NCBI GenBank assembly: GCA_049840875.1
Contig: JASGJE010000014.1
Location: 202,957-266,956, forward strand
Direction: 5' to 3'
DNA: 64,000 nucleotides
From: JAFDYH01 sp049840875
Lineage (GTDB): Bacteria > Bacteroidota > Bacteroidia > Chitinophagales > Chitinophagaceae
The translations under genes and the position numbers were made by a program. The notes beneath the pieces are model-generated. The model was not told the DNA's origin. It did no database searches and was given only the letters and a program-made list of their open reading frames with translations. Within the stretch, counting starts at the first letter, position 1. The number at the start of each line of letters is the position of its first letter. Positions 34,331 through 43,936 of the stretch are shown here, piece by piece.

Positions 34331-36541
34331 TTGCGACGTTCCCTACACGTTCGAAGGCGACGCGCTCGACAAACTCGCGCAGATTCAAACCGTCAAGGAG
34401 ACCGGCTGGCTGTTCCACAACGACCGGCTCGGCGTTCCGTTCGGTTACGACCGCCTCGATTTTCCGCGCTTCGATTCGCTCAACTACGTGATCCTCGGGC
34501 CCATCGCGGCGCTCACCGGCAAGCCGGGCCTCGCGATGAATCTTTATTTTCTCGCGGGCTTTTATCTGATCGCGTTCACGGCGTATTTCAGTTTGCGGCG
34601 CTTAGGCATTTCGGCGTTGCCGGCGTTGCCGTGCGCGCTCGTTTTTGCGTTCATGCCATACCACGTGCTGCGCGGCGTAGCGCATCTGACGAACGGCGCG
34701 TACTTTCTCGTGCCGCTCGCGATGCTCGTGCTGATCCTGCTTGCGCGCGATGGCATCGGCGGCGGTTCGAAAGAAGGGCGGCAGAACGCATGGCTCGCAT
34801 TCGCCGTCGCGCTGCTGCTGCCGCTGCAAATGCCTTACAACGGATTCTTCTTCGCCTACCTTTGCGTAGTCGCGGGTGCGATCGCATTTGCCCGCCGCGC
34901 GAGCCGACGCGCCGTGCTGACGACATGCCTTTTGCTCGCGACGACCGCCGGCGCATTCGCGCTCGAACAAATTCCGGTATTTGTGCACACGTTGGAGAAC
35001 GGCAGCGGTTCCGGTGGATTTACGCGCATGCCGTACGCGGCGCAGGAGTATTCGCTGCAGCTCAATCAGGTCCTGCTTCCCACCAACAAGGACCGTCGCG
35101 CCGCTGTCGCGCAAGCGAAGCACGCGTTTGACAAGGCGATGGACGTGCCGGTCACCGAGGTGCGTGATCAGTACATCGGCGTGCTCGGCATTCTCGGCTT
35201 GCTCGCGCTGGCATGGTCGCTCTGCGTTGCGGTCGCGAGCCGCACGCGAAACGTCGAGGTCGACGCCGCTGAGGACGTTGCGCGCGTGGCCGCCGTATTG
35301 CTGGTCGCGATCGTGCTGCTCGCGATTCCAAGCGGGCTCGACACGCTGATCGCGTATTGGATCACCGATAACCTCCGCGCTTACAACCGCATCCTGCCGT
35401 TCTTTGCGTTCGCCTGTCTGATCGGTGCCGGCTGGGCGCTACAGACCCTGATGCGACGTTTTGATGCCGTCCGCGTCGGCAGCGTCGTCGTCGGCATCAT
35501 CGGCCTCTTCGCGCTCGCGGACATCCTCGTTCGGCCGCCGTTTGGGCCGCGGACCGATATGATTGCTAGCTACGACGCCGCGGACGCGTATTTCAATCGC
35601 GTCGAGCGAAACCTCGGCGAGCATGCGAGCGTTTTTCAGCTTCCCGTCGTTTGGTATCCGGAAAATCCACCTGTCAACGCGATGGGCGACTACGAAGAGT
35701 TCGAGCCGTTCTTTTTCACGAAGACCACGCGTTTTTCGTACGGCGCAAGTCGCGCACGGCGCGGTTACGCCTGGGGTGAGTCGGTCGAAAGCCTGCCTGC
35801 GAAAGACATGATCGAGCGCGTGCACGCAATGGGATTCGCAGCGATTCTCGTCGATGCGCACGCGTACACGCCCGAGTCGCTCGATACGCTGACCCATGCA
35901 CTCGACGACGCGCTGCCCGAAGATGCCCTCGTCAGCAACGATCGGCGCTGGTGGACGTTTCCGCTTCGAGGTTGTTGCGATGCGTCGGCGGCGACGCGAC
36001 CTCGAAACAGGAGAAGCGAGCCGTCTTCGACTACTCACCCGCCGAAGGCGCCATCAAGTTCGACACGAGCGGTCTCGGCTCGATGTACACCGTCGCCGGC
36101 TGGCTGCCGCCGGAGGGCTGGGGTGTTTGGCAGTCCGGTACCGGCGCGCTCCTGCGCATGCGCATCGCTCCCGCTCCGCAAGGACCGCTCGAACTCAGCC
36201 TCGACACGAATATGATGCTCGGGCCGAAACTTGAGGAGCGTCATCTGCACATCGAATGCAACGGCCGCGGCGTTAATGACGTCACCTACACGAAGGACGA
36301 ACCAAGCCGTCATCTCACGATTCGCCTTCCGGAAGGTTTAGTCGGTTCGGACGGAATGCTGGAGCTCCGTTTCATCGTCGATCCGATGGCGTCGCCGGAG
36401 TCGGCCGGCGTCAACGACGATGAGCGCGTGCTCGGTGTCGGGCTCGTTAAGCTGTCGATTGCGCCGGGTGGAGCCGCGCATGACCCTGTTGATCCTGATC
36501 CGAATCTTTCAACGCGCACCGCGGGGACGTCCGCGCGATGA
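34320..36541 (+). CDS. Polytopic membrane protein, GT-C-like, truncated and frameshifted
   Basis: A large membrane protein of a family found in O-antigen and other glycan clusters. The visible part starts V-P-Y-T-F-E-G-D-A-L-D and has W-L-F-H-N-D-R-L-G-V-P-F-G-Y, then about ten hydrophobic helices up to residue 430 and a soluble part beginning near F-G-P-R-T-D. At about 35,960-36,000 the frame changes, and the C-terminal domain (T-V-A-G-W-L-P-P-E-G-W-G-V-W) continues to 36,541. The true N-terminus seems lost at the junction. It overlaps the next gene by ATGA. A sugar-transfer role is inferred from neighbours. Confidence 0.65.
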
Positions 36542-37497
36542 AAGCGCGTCACGCACTGCGCCTTACCGGTCTCGTCGTGTCGGCTATCGCACTCGGCTGG
36601 ATTACCCTCCGCTTCATGCGCAGCGGCGCGCTCGATCTGCTCGCGTCGGCTCCAGGCGGCGGGTCGTTGACCATCGGCGTGATCGCCTCCGCGATCGTCT
36701 ATGCGATCGCGTCGTGCGTGCTCGTGCTTGCCTGGTGGCGCCTTATCACAACGCTCGCGATGCATCCGATCCCTGCGCTGCCGCTGATGGCGACCTATGC
36801 CGTCAGCCAATACGGCAAGTATTTGCCCGGCAACGTCATGCATTACGCGATCCGCCATGCGTGGAGTCGCCGCTACGGCGTCGCGCACGCCGCGCTGGCG
36901 CTCGCGTCGCTGCTCGAAGCCGCGTTGCTCGTGCTGTCGGCGCTCTGCCTTACGCTGCTCGCGGACTGTGCGTCGTGTGCGCGCGCTGTCGATGCTGGAT
37001 CCGCGCCTCGCGATCTTGCTGGTCGTGTCGATACTCGTCGTGCTGCGGCATCGCGCTCACGTTGCGCGCGGCGGCGCGGCGTGTTCGAACGCTTTCACCT
37101 TCCCGCGCTGCCGCCCGTCGGCTGTGCTTCTGTTCTGCGCCGCGTGCTATCTCGTGTTTCTGTCGGTGTCCGCTGCGCTGCTCGATTTGTTCGCACATGC
37201 GTTCGGCATTCCCGTCGATTCGTTTTCCATGCTGCTCGCGCGCGAGCGCCGCGAGTTGGCTCGTGGGCTTCGTCGTCGTCGGCGCGCCGGGCGGACTCGG
37301 CGTGCGCGAGGCGGCGTTCGTCGCGCTCGCCGGACCCGCGCTCGGCGAAAGCCGCGCGCTGCTGCTGATCGGACTCGTTTCGCATCGTGACCTTCCTTGG
37401 CGATACGCTGTTCTTCCTGGCCGGCAGCGTCGTCGCGCGCCGATATCTACGCGCCGACGCCGACACGGCATCGAATCCTTCTTCGCATCGCGGGTAA
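36538..37497 (+). CDS. Lysylphosphatidylglycerol-synthase-TM-like (YbhN/flippase-type) protein, frameshifted
   Basis: An inner-membrane protein of the family that shares the transmembrane part of MprF and is often linked with glycolipid or polyprenyl-linked sugar transfer. The N-terminal 140 residues are intact and include the hallmark Q-Y-G-K-Y-L-P-G-N-V-M-H near residue 93. Downstream the frame changes at least three times; fragments F-L-S-V-S-A-A-L-L-D-L-F, G-F-V-V-V-G-A-P-G-G-L-G-V-R-E and F-L-A-G-S-V-V-A-R-R-Y follow in the right order, ending with a stop at 37,495. The G-G-L-G-V-R-E block is another family hallmark. Breaks look like single-base indels. Confidence 0.7.
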
Positions 37498-37502
37498 CCG
37501 AC

Positions 37503-37878
37503 ATGATCTGGCTGCAACGACACGCGTTCCTCTTCCTCTATATCGTCTTCGACCGTCTCGAGCCAGCTCATCATGCGCTGGCGCATCGGCGCGCCGTCCG
37601 CATCACTTGCCGACGACGGGCGAGTTGCGTTCGTGCTTGGCCTCCTCGCGATGCCGTGGGTGTGGGTCGCGATTTCTATGCACGTTTCTCGCGGGTGTCG
37701 CGTGGATGTTGACGTTGTCGCGGCTCGAGCTCACGTACGCGTTTCCATTCACGGGCATCACGTTTCTCGTGATCCTCGCTCGCGGGTGCGTTCGATGTTC
37801 GGCGAGCACGTGAGCGCGGGCCGCATCGTCGGGACGTTGCTCGTCGTCGCCGGGCTCATCGTCGTCGTGCGGTCCTGA
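37503..37878 (+). CDS. Small DMT/EamA-like four-helix transporter, frameshifted
   Basis: Correcting two indels (near 37,550 and 37,680) gives a protein of about 125 residues with four membrane helices, like ArnE/ArnF flippase subunits and small multidrug transporters. Segments in order are M-I-W-L-Q-R-H-A-F-L-F-L, S-S-Q-L-I-M-R-W-R, F-L-A-G-V-A-W-M-L-T-L-S-R-L-E-L-T-Y-A-F-P-F-T-G-I-T, and G-R-I-V-G-T-L-L-V-V-A-G-L-I. In glycan clusters such proteins help move lipid-linked sugars across the membrane. The start lies 5 bp after the preceding gene. Confidence 0.65.
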
Positions 37879-37894
37879 GTATCTTCGAGCGCGC

Positions 37895-38686
37895 ATGACC
37901 GCTGACGCCCATCCATCGCCGAGCACCGATGCGCGGACGTCATTCGATCCGGCGCATTTCTCGCGCCTCTTCGCGCTCGAAGCGCGCAGTTTCTGGTTTC
38001 GCGGACGCAGCGATCTCATCGAATGGGCGCTTGCGCGATATTTTCCTCATGCACGCGACGTGCTCGAAATCGGCTGCGGCACGGGCTACGTGCTCGATCG
38101 CCTGCATCGCGCGTTTCCGCCGTTGAACCTTGTCGGCACCGAATTGTTCGCAGAAGGTCTTGTTTATGCCCGCGAGCGCCTCGGCGACGCAGCGACGCTT
38201 AAGCAGGCTGACGCGACGAATCTCGAATTCCGCGCCGCGTTCGACGTGATCGGCGCGTTCGACGTGATCGAGCACATCGAGGACGATCGCCGCGTGCTCG
38301 ACAACATCCGTAACGCACTGCGGGACGGCGGCGGCCTGCTCGTGACGGTGCCGCAACATCCGTGGCTTTGGAGCGACACCGACGTCGCCGCGCATCACGT
38401 GCGTCGCTATACGCGCGCGGAGCTCCGCGAAAAACTCGACGCGGCCGGATTCGAGGTCCTGCGCATCACCTCGTTCGTGTCGCTGCTGCTGCCGGCGATG
38501 CTGCTCGCGCGTCGGCGGCATCGCGAAGGCATGGACGAAGTCGAAGCCGAGCTCGATCTCCCGGCGCCGCTCAACGCGATCGGCTACGCGACCTTGCGCA
38601 TCGAATCGTGGCTAATCAGGCTCGGCATGAGCCTTCCCGCCGGCGGCTCGCTGCTCGCGGTCGCACGCAAGCGCGCGTCCGCGTAG
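37895..38686 (+). CDS. Class I SAM-dependent methyltransferase
   Basis: A 263-residue, intact protein with motif I V-L-E-I-G-C-G-T-G-Y near residue 56 and the acidic-loop and post-I region D-V-I-G-A-F-D-V-I-E-H-I-E-D-D near residue 118. It then has V-T-V-P-Q-H-P-W-L-W-S and an H-H-V-R-R-Y-T substrate-side segment. A hydrophobic stretch near residue 195 (L-L-L-P-A-M-L-L) suggests membrane contact. Family members methylate lipid-linked sugars or quinone-like compounds. The cluster context favours a glycan substrate. Confidence 0.85.
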   Translation: MTADAHPSPSTDARTSFDPAHFSRLFALEARSFWFRGRSDLIEWALARYFPHARDVLEIGCGTGYVLDRLHRAFPPLNLVGTELFAEGLVYARERLGDAATLKQADATNLEFRAAFDVIGAFDVIEHIEDDRRVLDNIRNALRDGGGLLVTVPQHPWLWSDTDVAAHHVRRYTRAELREKLDAAGFEVLRITSFVSLLLPAMLLARRRHREGMDEVEAELDLPAPLNAIGYATLRIESWLIRLGMSLPAGGSLLAVARKRASA

Positions 38687-38743
38687 CGTGCACGCACGCG
38701 GGCTGTGTACACTCCGCGCCGCCGACTCGCTCCTTTCGATCCG

Positions 38744-39884
38744 ATGACTTCGAGCCCGATTCCGTTCAATCGCCCGTACATGACGGGCCGCGAGCTCGAA
38801 TTCATCGCCAAGCGCATGCGAACGGGCATCTCTCGGGCGACGGGCCATTCACGCAAGCCGCTGTCACGCGTGGCTCGAACAAGACGACCGGAGCGCAGAA
38901 GCGCGCTGCTCACGCATTCGTGCACGGCGGCGCTCGAGATGGCCGCGCTGCTTGCTCGATCTTGAGCCCGGCGACGAAGTCATCATGCCGTCGTTCACGT
39001 TCGTCTCGACGGCGAACGCGTTCGTGCTGCGCGGCGCGGTGCCGGTGTTCGTCGACATTCGCGAAGACACGCTCAATCTCGACGAGACATCTCATCGAAG
39101 CTGCGATCACGCCGCGCACGCGCGCGATCTGTGTCGTGCACTACGCGGGCGTCGCGTGCGAAATGGACGCGATCAACGCGATCGCAGCGAAGCACGGTCT
39201 CGTCGTCGTCGAAGACGCCGCGCAAGGCATCCTCTCGACGTACAAAGGCAAGCCGCTCGGCGCGCTCGGCGCGCTCGGCGCGCTGAGCTTCCACGAGACC
39301 AAGAACATCATCGCCGGCGAAGGCGGCGCGCTGCTCGTCGACGATCGCGCGCTTCGTCGAGCGCGCGGAGATCATCCGCGAGAAAGGCACCAATCGCTCG
39401 CAGTTCTTCCGCGGCCAGGTCGACAAATACACGTGGGTCGACATCGGCTCGTCGTATCTGCCGAGCGAGATCCTCGCGGCGTTTCTTGCCGCGCAGATCG
39501 AGGAAGCGGAGTCGATCAACGAGCGCCGCCTCGCGATCTGGAAGCGCTATCACGATGCGTTCGCGCCGCTCGAAGCCGCAGGTCACGTGCGCCGCCCGAT
39601 CGTGCCCGCGCATTGCCGCCACAATGCGCACATGTATTATCTGCTGCTGCGCGATCTCGACGCAGCGCACGCGCTTCATCGCGACGCTGAAGGAGGTCGG
39701 CATCCGGCCGGTGTTCCACTACGTGCCGCTGCACAGCGCGCCGGCCGGCCGTCGCTACGGTCGCGCGGCCGGCGATCTCGCCGTCACCGATACGACGAGC
39801 GATCGTCTCGTACGTCTGCCGCTTTGGTTGCCCGACATGGATCAGGCGCGCGTGATCGACGCGGTCGAGGCGTTCTTCCGATGA
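38744..39884 (+). CDS. wecE: dTDP-4-amino-4,6-dideoxygalactose transaminase, frameshifted
   Basis: A DegT/DnrJ/EryC1/StrS aminotransferase that makes TDP-Fuc4N from TDP-4-keto-6-deoxyglucose. Joined across at least four indels the protein begins I-P-F-N-R-P-Y-M-T-G-R-E-L-E-F-I and passes L-T-H-S-C-T-A-A-L-E-M-A-A, S-F-T-F-V-S-T-A-N-A-F-V-L-R-G-A and V-V-E-D-A-A-Q-G. The PLP lysine is in S-F-H-E-T-K-N-I. It ends at F-F-R. Three tandem CTCGGCGCG units (39,264-39,290) encode G-A-L-G-A-L-G-A-L before the lysine. The stop overlaps the next start (ATGA). Confidence 0.85.
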
Positions 39885-40816
39885 CCGACGCCGCGGCGCC
39901 GACGATTTCCGTCGTGAGTCCGGTGTACGGATGCGCGACCTGCTTACGCGATCTTTGCCGCCGCATCGGCGAAACGGTCGCGCCACTGGGCACGTACGAG
40001 ATCGTGCTCGTCGACGATGCGAGCCCCGACGATGCGTGGCACGTCGTGCGCGAGATCTGCGCCGCCGACGCGCATGTCAAAGCCGTCGCGCTCTCGCGCA
40101 ACTTCGGCCAGCACTACGCGATCGCCGCCGGCCTCGAGCACGCGCGCGGCGATTGGGTCGTCGTGCTCGATTGCGATCTGCAGGATCGTCCCGAAGAAAT
40201 CGCCGCGCTCTACGCGAAAGCACGCGAAGGCTACGACATCGTGTTCGCGGAGCGAGAGGAGCGGCAGGACGGTTGGTTCAAGCGCACCACGTCGCGTGTG
40301 TTCATCGCGCTCTTGAACTGGCTCAGCGGCGCGAACTACGACTATCGCACGGCGAATTTCGGTATCTACAAACGCACGGTCGTCGACGCCGTGCGCAGCA
40401 TGGGCGACCGTTCGCGTTTCTTTCCGGTGATGGTGCGTTGGACTGGATTTCGCGCGACCTCGATTCCGGTGCGTCACGAGGCGCGCGCCGATGGCAAGAG
40501 TGCGTATTCGCTGCGCAAGTTGTTGCGGCTTGCGCTCGATGTGGTGCTGTCGTCGTCGGACAAGCCGCTGCGGCTTGTTGCGTTGCTCGGGATTTTCGTT
40601 TCGATCATCGCCCTCGGCATCACCGCTTACAGTCTCGTGCGCTATTTGCACGGCGATATCAGCGTGGCCGGCTATACGAGCCTGATTGCTTCGATGTGGC
40701 TGCTCGCCGGCGTCATGTTGTTTTGCATGGGCATCATCGGTCTCTATGTCGGGCGTGTTTTCGAAAGCGTGAAGCAACGGCCGGTATACATCGTGCGGGA
40801 GCGCGTCAATCTGTGA
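39881..40816 (+). CDS. Family 2 glycosyltransferase with C-terminal membrane helices (GtrB/ArnC-like)
   Basis: A 311-residue enzyme that transfers sugars from nucleotide donors to polyprenyl phosphate. The start overlaps wecE by ATGA. It has V-V-S-P-V-Y-G-C at the N-terminus, the donor-binding D-D-A-S-P-D near residue 43, the metal motif D-C-D-L-Q-D near residue 99 and N-F-G-I-Y-K near residue 161. Two membrane helices (about residues 230-250 and 265-285) follow, as in GtrB and DPM1 types. A GtrA gene lies further downstream. It probably makes a polyprenyl-linked sugar for the surface glycan. Confidence 0.9.
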   Translation: MTDAAAPTISVVSPVYGCATCLRDLCRRIGETVAPLGTYEIVLVDDASPDDAWHVVREICAADAHVKAVALSRNFGQHYAIAAGLEHARGDWVVVLDCDLQDRPEEIAALYAKAREGYDIVFAEREERQDGWFKRTTSRVFIALLNWLSGANYDYRTANFGIYKRTVVDAVRSMGDRSRFFPVMVRWTGFRATSIPVRHEARADGKSAYSLRKLLRLALDVVLSSSDKPLRLVALLGIFVSIIALGITAYSLVRYLHGDISVAGYTSLIASMWLLAGVMLFCMGIIGLYVGRVFESVKQRPVYIVRERVNL

Positions 40817-41616
40817 TGCCGGCGGAAGCAACTTTGCATTTTTCGCCGAAGGAATCGGCGCGCTTCGGGTTGCGCGTCTTCCGCGCGGACGTTGAATCGC
40901 TGGATACGGCGGCGTTCGTCGACGCACTCGACCGCGACCGCATCGACGTGGCGATCGTGCGCCTTCGCAGCGCCGTGATCGCCTCGATCGACGCATTGCA
41001 CGCGCTGGGTTTGGCGCCGATCGTTGCCGATACGATCGTGCGCTACGAGATCGATTTGCCGTCGCGGGCAGCCGCAGAGGTGACGCCGATCTTGCGGATC
41101 GCGACTCCCAACGATGCCGCCTTGCTCGCATCGCTAGCGCGAGAAATCTTCGCGGACTATTTGACGCACTATCACGCGAATCCGCTGTTCCGGCGCGTCG
41201 ATATTCTTGACGGCTATGCCGAGTGGGCGGCTTCTCACGTCGCGGATAACTCGAGCGGCAACGCGGCATGGATCGTCGAGATCGACGGCAAGCCTGCCGG
41301 TTTCTCTTGCTATCGAATCGACGCCGACACGCGACTGGCCGTCGGCGTACTCAACGGCGTCGTGCCTCTCATGCGCGAACGCGGAATCTATCGACGCATG
41401 CTTCGGCAGATGTTGCGCGAATTCGGCGCTCGAGATTTACGTCGCTTCGCGATCGCCACACAAGCGCAAAATGCAACAGTGCGGCGCGTTTGGTCGTCGG
41501 AGGACCTCACGTTGAGATGCACGTACACTACGCTGCACGTGAACGCGCTGAAGGGCACGCACGCGTCGCCCACCGCTCGCTACACAGCCGAAGCATGCCG
41601 ACCGGAATCAGAATAA
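40816..41616 (+). CDS. GNAT acyltransferase, WecD-like (probable TDP-Fuc4N acetyltransferase)
   Basis: A 266-residue protein translated from the ATG at 40,816, directly at the end of the GT2 gene. Its C-terminal half is a GNAT domain (residues 95-245): I-A-T-P-N-D-A-A-L-L-A-S-L-A-R-E, then the acetyl-CoA strand with R-L-A-V-G-V-L-N-G-V, R-G-I-Y-R-R-M-L-R-Q-M-L and N-A-T-V-R-R-V-W. This matches the architecture of WecD, which acetylates the 4-amino group of TDP-Fuc4N. The presence of wecE two genes upstream supports this reaction. The gene is intact. Substrate is inferred. Confidence 0.75.
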   Translation: MPAEATLHFSPKESARFGLRVFRADVESLDTAAFVDALDRDRIDVAIVRLRSAVIASIDALHALGLAPIVADTIVRYEIDLPSRAAAEVTPILRIATPNDAALLASLAREIFADYLTHYHANPLFRRVDILDGYAEWAASHVADNSSGNAAWIVEIDGKPAGFSCYRIDADTRLAVGVLNGVVPLMRERGIYRRMLRQMLREFGARDLRRFAIATQAQNATVRRVWSSEDLTLRCTYTTLHVNALKGTHASPTARYTAEACRPESE

Positions 41617-41653
41617 TGTCCGTTGGAACGCCACCCAATAGAAAAGGTACTGC

Positions 41654-42604
41654 ATGCGCGTCGACGTAGCCAAGATACTCGTGACAGGCGGCGCCGGCTT
41701 TCTGGGATCGCATCTCTGCGATCGCCTGATCGCGGCCGGCCATGACGTGCTTTGCGTCGATAACTTCTTCACCGGCGCGAAAGCGAACATTACGCATCTG
41801 CTGGGTGAGCCGCGCTTCGAGCTGATGCGCCACGACGTCACGTTTCCGCTCTACGTCGAGGTCGATCGCATTTACAACCTGGCCTGCCCGGCTTCTCCGA
41901 TTCACTATCAACATGATCCCGTGCAGACGACCAAGACAAGCGTGCACGGCGCGATCAATATGCTGGGTCTCGCCAAGCGCTTGCGCGCGCGAATACTGCA
42001 GGCTTCGACCAGCGAAGTGTATGGCGATCCCGAAATCCATCCGCAGGTCGAGAGCTATTGGGGACGCGTCAATCCGATCGGACCGCGCAGTTGCTACGAC
42101 GAGGGCAAGCGTTGCGCCGAGACGCTGTTCTTCGACTATTGGCGTCAGCATCGGCTCGAGATCAAGGTGATGCGCATCTTCAACACATACGGTCCGCGCA
42201 TGCATCCGAACGACGGGCGAGTCGTCAGCAATTTCATCGTACAGGCGCTCAAAGGCGAGCCGATCACCATATACGGCGACGGCTCGCAAACCCGAAGTTT
42301 CTGCTACGTCGACGATCTGATCGAAGGCATGCTGCGGCTCATGGAAAGCCCCGCCGAGCTCACGGGACCGGTGAACGTCGGCAACCCGAATGAAATCACC
42401 ATGATCGAGCTCGCGGAAAAGATCTTGAGTCGCGTCGGTGGGTCTTCGCGCATCATCAACAAGCCGCTGCCCGCCGATGATCCACGCCAGCGTCAGCCGG
42501 ACATCGCGATTGCCCGGGGGAACCTCGGCTGGGAGCCCCGCGTCTCGCTGGACGACGGTCTCGACGCAACCATCGCGTACTTCAGAGGGATGCTCGCGGC
42601 ATGA
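41654..42604 (+). CDS. UDP-glucuronate decarboxylase (UDP-xylose synthase)
   Basis: A 316-residue NAD-dependent short-chain epimerase-type enzyme that turns UDP-glucuronate into UDP-xylose. The NAD loop is G-G-A-G-F-L-G-S-H near residue 12. The catalytic S-T-S-E-V-Y-G, then P-R-S-C-Y-D-E-G-K-R with Tyr and Lys, and P-A-S-P-I-H-Y-Q and R-I-F-N-T-Y-G-P-R-M-H all fit the UXS family. The length is right and the frame is clean. It overlaps the next gene by ATGA. UDP-xylose would be a donor for the glycan made by the cluster. Confidence 0.93.
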   Translation: MRVDVAKILVTGGAGFLGSHLCDRLIAAGHDVLCVDNFFTGAKANITHLLGEPRFELMRHDVTFPLYVEVDRIYNLACPASPIHYQHDPVQTTKTSVHGAINMLGLAKRLRARILQASTSEVYGDPEIHPQVESYWGRVNPIGPRSCYDEGKRCAETLFFDYWRQHRLEIKVMRIFNTYGPRMHPNDGRVVSNFIVQALKGEPITIYGDGSQTRSFCYVDDLIEGMLRLMESPAELTGPVNVGNPNEITMIELAEKILSRVGGSSRIINKPLPADDPRQRQPDIAIARGNLGWEPRVSLDDGLDATIAYFRGMLAA

Positions 42605-43551
42605 GCGCGCCGATCGACCGCCGCCTCGCCGTCGTAACTCCGGTATTCGAGGATCGCGCTGCGTCAAGTCGTCTTTTTTCCGAGCTCCACACCACGTTCG
42701 GCGAGGACCTTTTCATCGTCGCTGTGGACGACGGATCCGTGCGCGAGCCGCTGCAAAAGTCATCGCTGATCGATGCGCGCGCGGCCGGCGTAGTGCTCCG
42801 CCTGCGCCGCAACGTCGGTCATCAGCGCGCGATCGCGATCGGTCTCGGCTGGGTGGCCGATCAAGTGCCGGGTTTTGCGCGCGTCGTGGTCATGGACTCC
42901 GACGGCGAGGATTTGCCGCAAAGCATTCCCGAATTGAGCGCTCCGCTCGAGTCCCCCGATGTCGACGTCGTCGTCGCGCAACGACGCAGCCGAGTCGAAA
43001 CGCTGCAATTTCGCGCGTTTTACGTCGTATACAAATGGCTGTTTCACTTGTTGAGCGGAAGAGCGATCGGCTTCGGCAACTTCATGGCGCTGAAGCCGGC
43101 GGCCGTGCGCCGTCTTGTCGCGATGCAGGAGCTCTGGATCCACGTCGCCGCATGTGTGCTCGGCTCGAAGCTCCGCGTCGCCACGTGCGCGCTCGACCGC
43201 GGGCCAAGGTACGCGGGACGCAGCAAGATGAATTTCGTCGGGCTCGTACTGCACGGTTTTCGCGCGTTGATGGTTTTCGCCGACGACGTGCTCGTACGAG
43301 TGGGCATCGCCTGCGCCGCGGTCGCCGTGTTATCGGTATGCGGCGGCGTCGCGGCGATCGTATTGAAGTTGATCGGCATCGCGACGCCAGGATGGTTCTC
43401 GGTGGCGTTCGGGATTCTGCTCCTGATGTTTCTTCAAACCGGCGCCATCACGCTGATGACATTGATGCTCGCCGGCATCGCGCGCGGCGCTTCTACAGCG
43501 AACGTCGACTACAAGCACTTCATCGCCGAAATCCAGGTCGTCGATGCGTAG
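42601..43551 (+). CDS. Family 2 glycosyltransferase with C-terminal membrane helices
   Basis: A second polyprenyl-phosphate-type glycosyltransferase, 316 residues, overlapping the decarboxylase gene by ATGA. It shows A-V-V-T-P-V-F-E-D, the donor site V-D-D-G-S, L-R-L-R-R-N-V-G-H-Q-R-A-I-A-I-G-L and the metal motif M-D-S-D-G-E-D near residue 99. Two membrane helices lie at about 235-260 and 268-295. Compared with the enzyme at 39,881 it has an unusual R-N-V-G-H-Q-R block instead of R-N-F-G-Q-H. GtrA follows directly, the classic GtrA/GtrB pair. Confidence 0.88.
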   Translation: MSAPIDRRLAVVTPVFEDRAASSRLFSELHTTFGEDLFIVAVDDGSVREPLQKSSLIDARAAGVVLRLRRNVGHQRAIAIGLGWVADQVPGFARVVVMDSDGEDLPQSIPELSAPLESPDVDVVVAQRRSRVETLQFRAFYVVYKWLFHLLSGRAIGFGNFMALKPAAVRRLVAMQELWIHVAACVLGSKLRVATCALDRGPRYAGRSKMNFVGLVLHGFRALMVFADDVLVRVGIACAAVAVLSVCGGVAAIVLKLIGIATPGWFSVAFGILLLMFLQTGAITLMTLMLAGIARGASTANVDYKHFIAEIQVVDA

Positions 43552-43936
43552 GGAGACCACCGTGCTCGCCGCATACGTCGCGAATGGTCTGATCGCGACC
43601 GCCGTGCATTTCTGCGTTCTCTGGACGAACATCAATTTGCTGAAGATGTCGTCGGCCGGCGGGGCCAATCTACTCGCGGCGATCGTAGGCATTGGCGCTT
43701 CATTCATCGGCAATCGGTGGTTCGTGTTCCGCGCGAGCGAGCAGCCGATCTTGCAGCAAGCGATGCGCTACCTGACTCTCTATGTCGCCATCGCGTTGAT
43801 GCATGGCTGTGTACTTTGGATCTGGACGGATGTGTCCGGGCTGGACTATCGCCTTGGGTTCGTTATCGCAACGACCTTGCAATTCGCGCTCAGCTTCGTC
43901 GGCAATCGCTACCTCGTGTTTCGTCAAACGACATGA
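43544..43936 (+). CDS. GtrA family membrane protein
   Basis: A 130-residue protein with four membrane helices (near residues 5-25, 37-57, 75-95 and 103-122), typical of GtrA, which flips polyprenyl-linked sugars. The family features N-x-x-A-x-x-x-x-F near helix 1, F-I-G-N-R-W-F-V-F-R and S-F-V-G-N-R-Y-L-V-F-R are present. It overlaps the GT2 gene by eight bases and the next gene by ATGA, so translation is probably coupled across the three. Confidence 0.9.
   Translation: MRRETTVLAAYVANGLIATAVHFCVLWTNINLLKMSSAGGANLLAAIVGIGASFIGNRWFVFRASEQPILQQAMRYLTLYVAIALMHGCVLWIWTDVSGLDYRLGFVIATTLQFALSFVGNRYLVFRQTT

Noticed and set aside
39944..41269. A 441-residue minus-strand frame across the GT2 and WecD-like genes
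   Set aside because: It is Arg/Ser-rich, has no recognisable motif, and overlaps two well-supported plus-strand genes.
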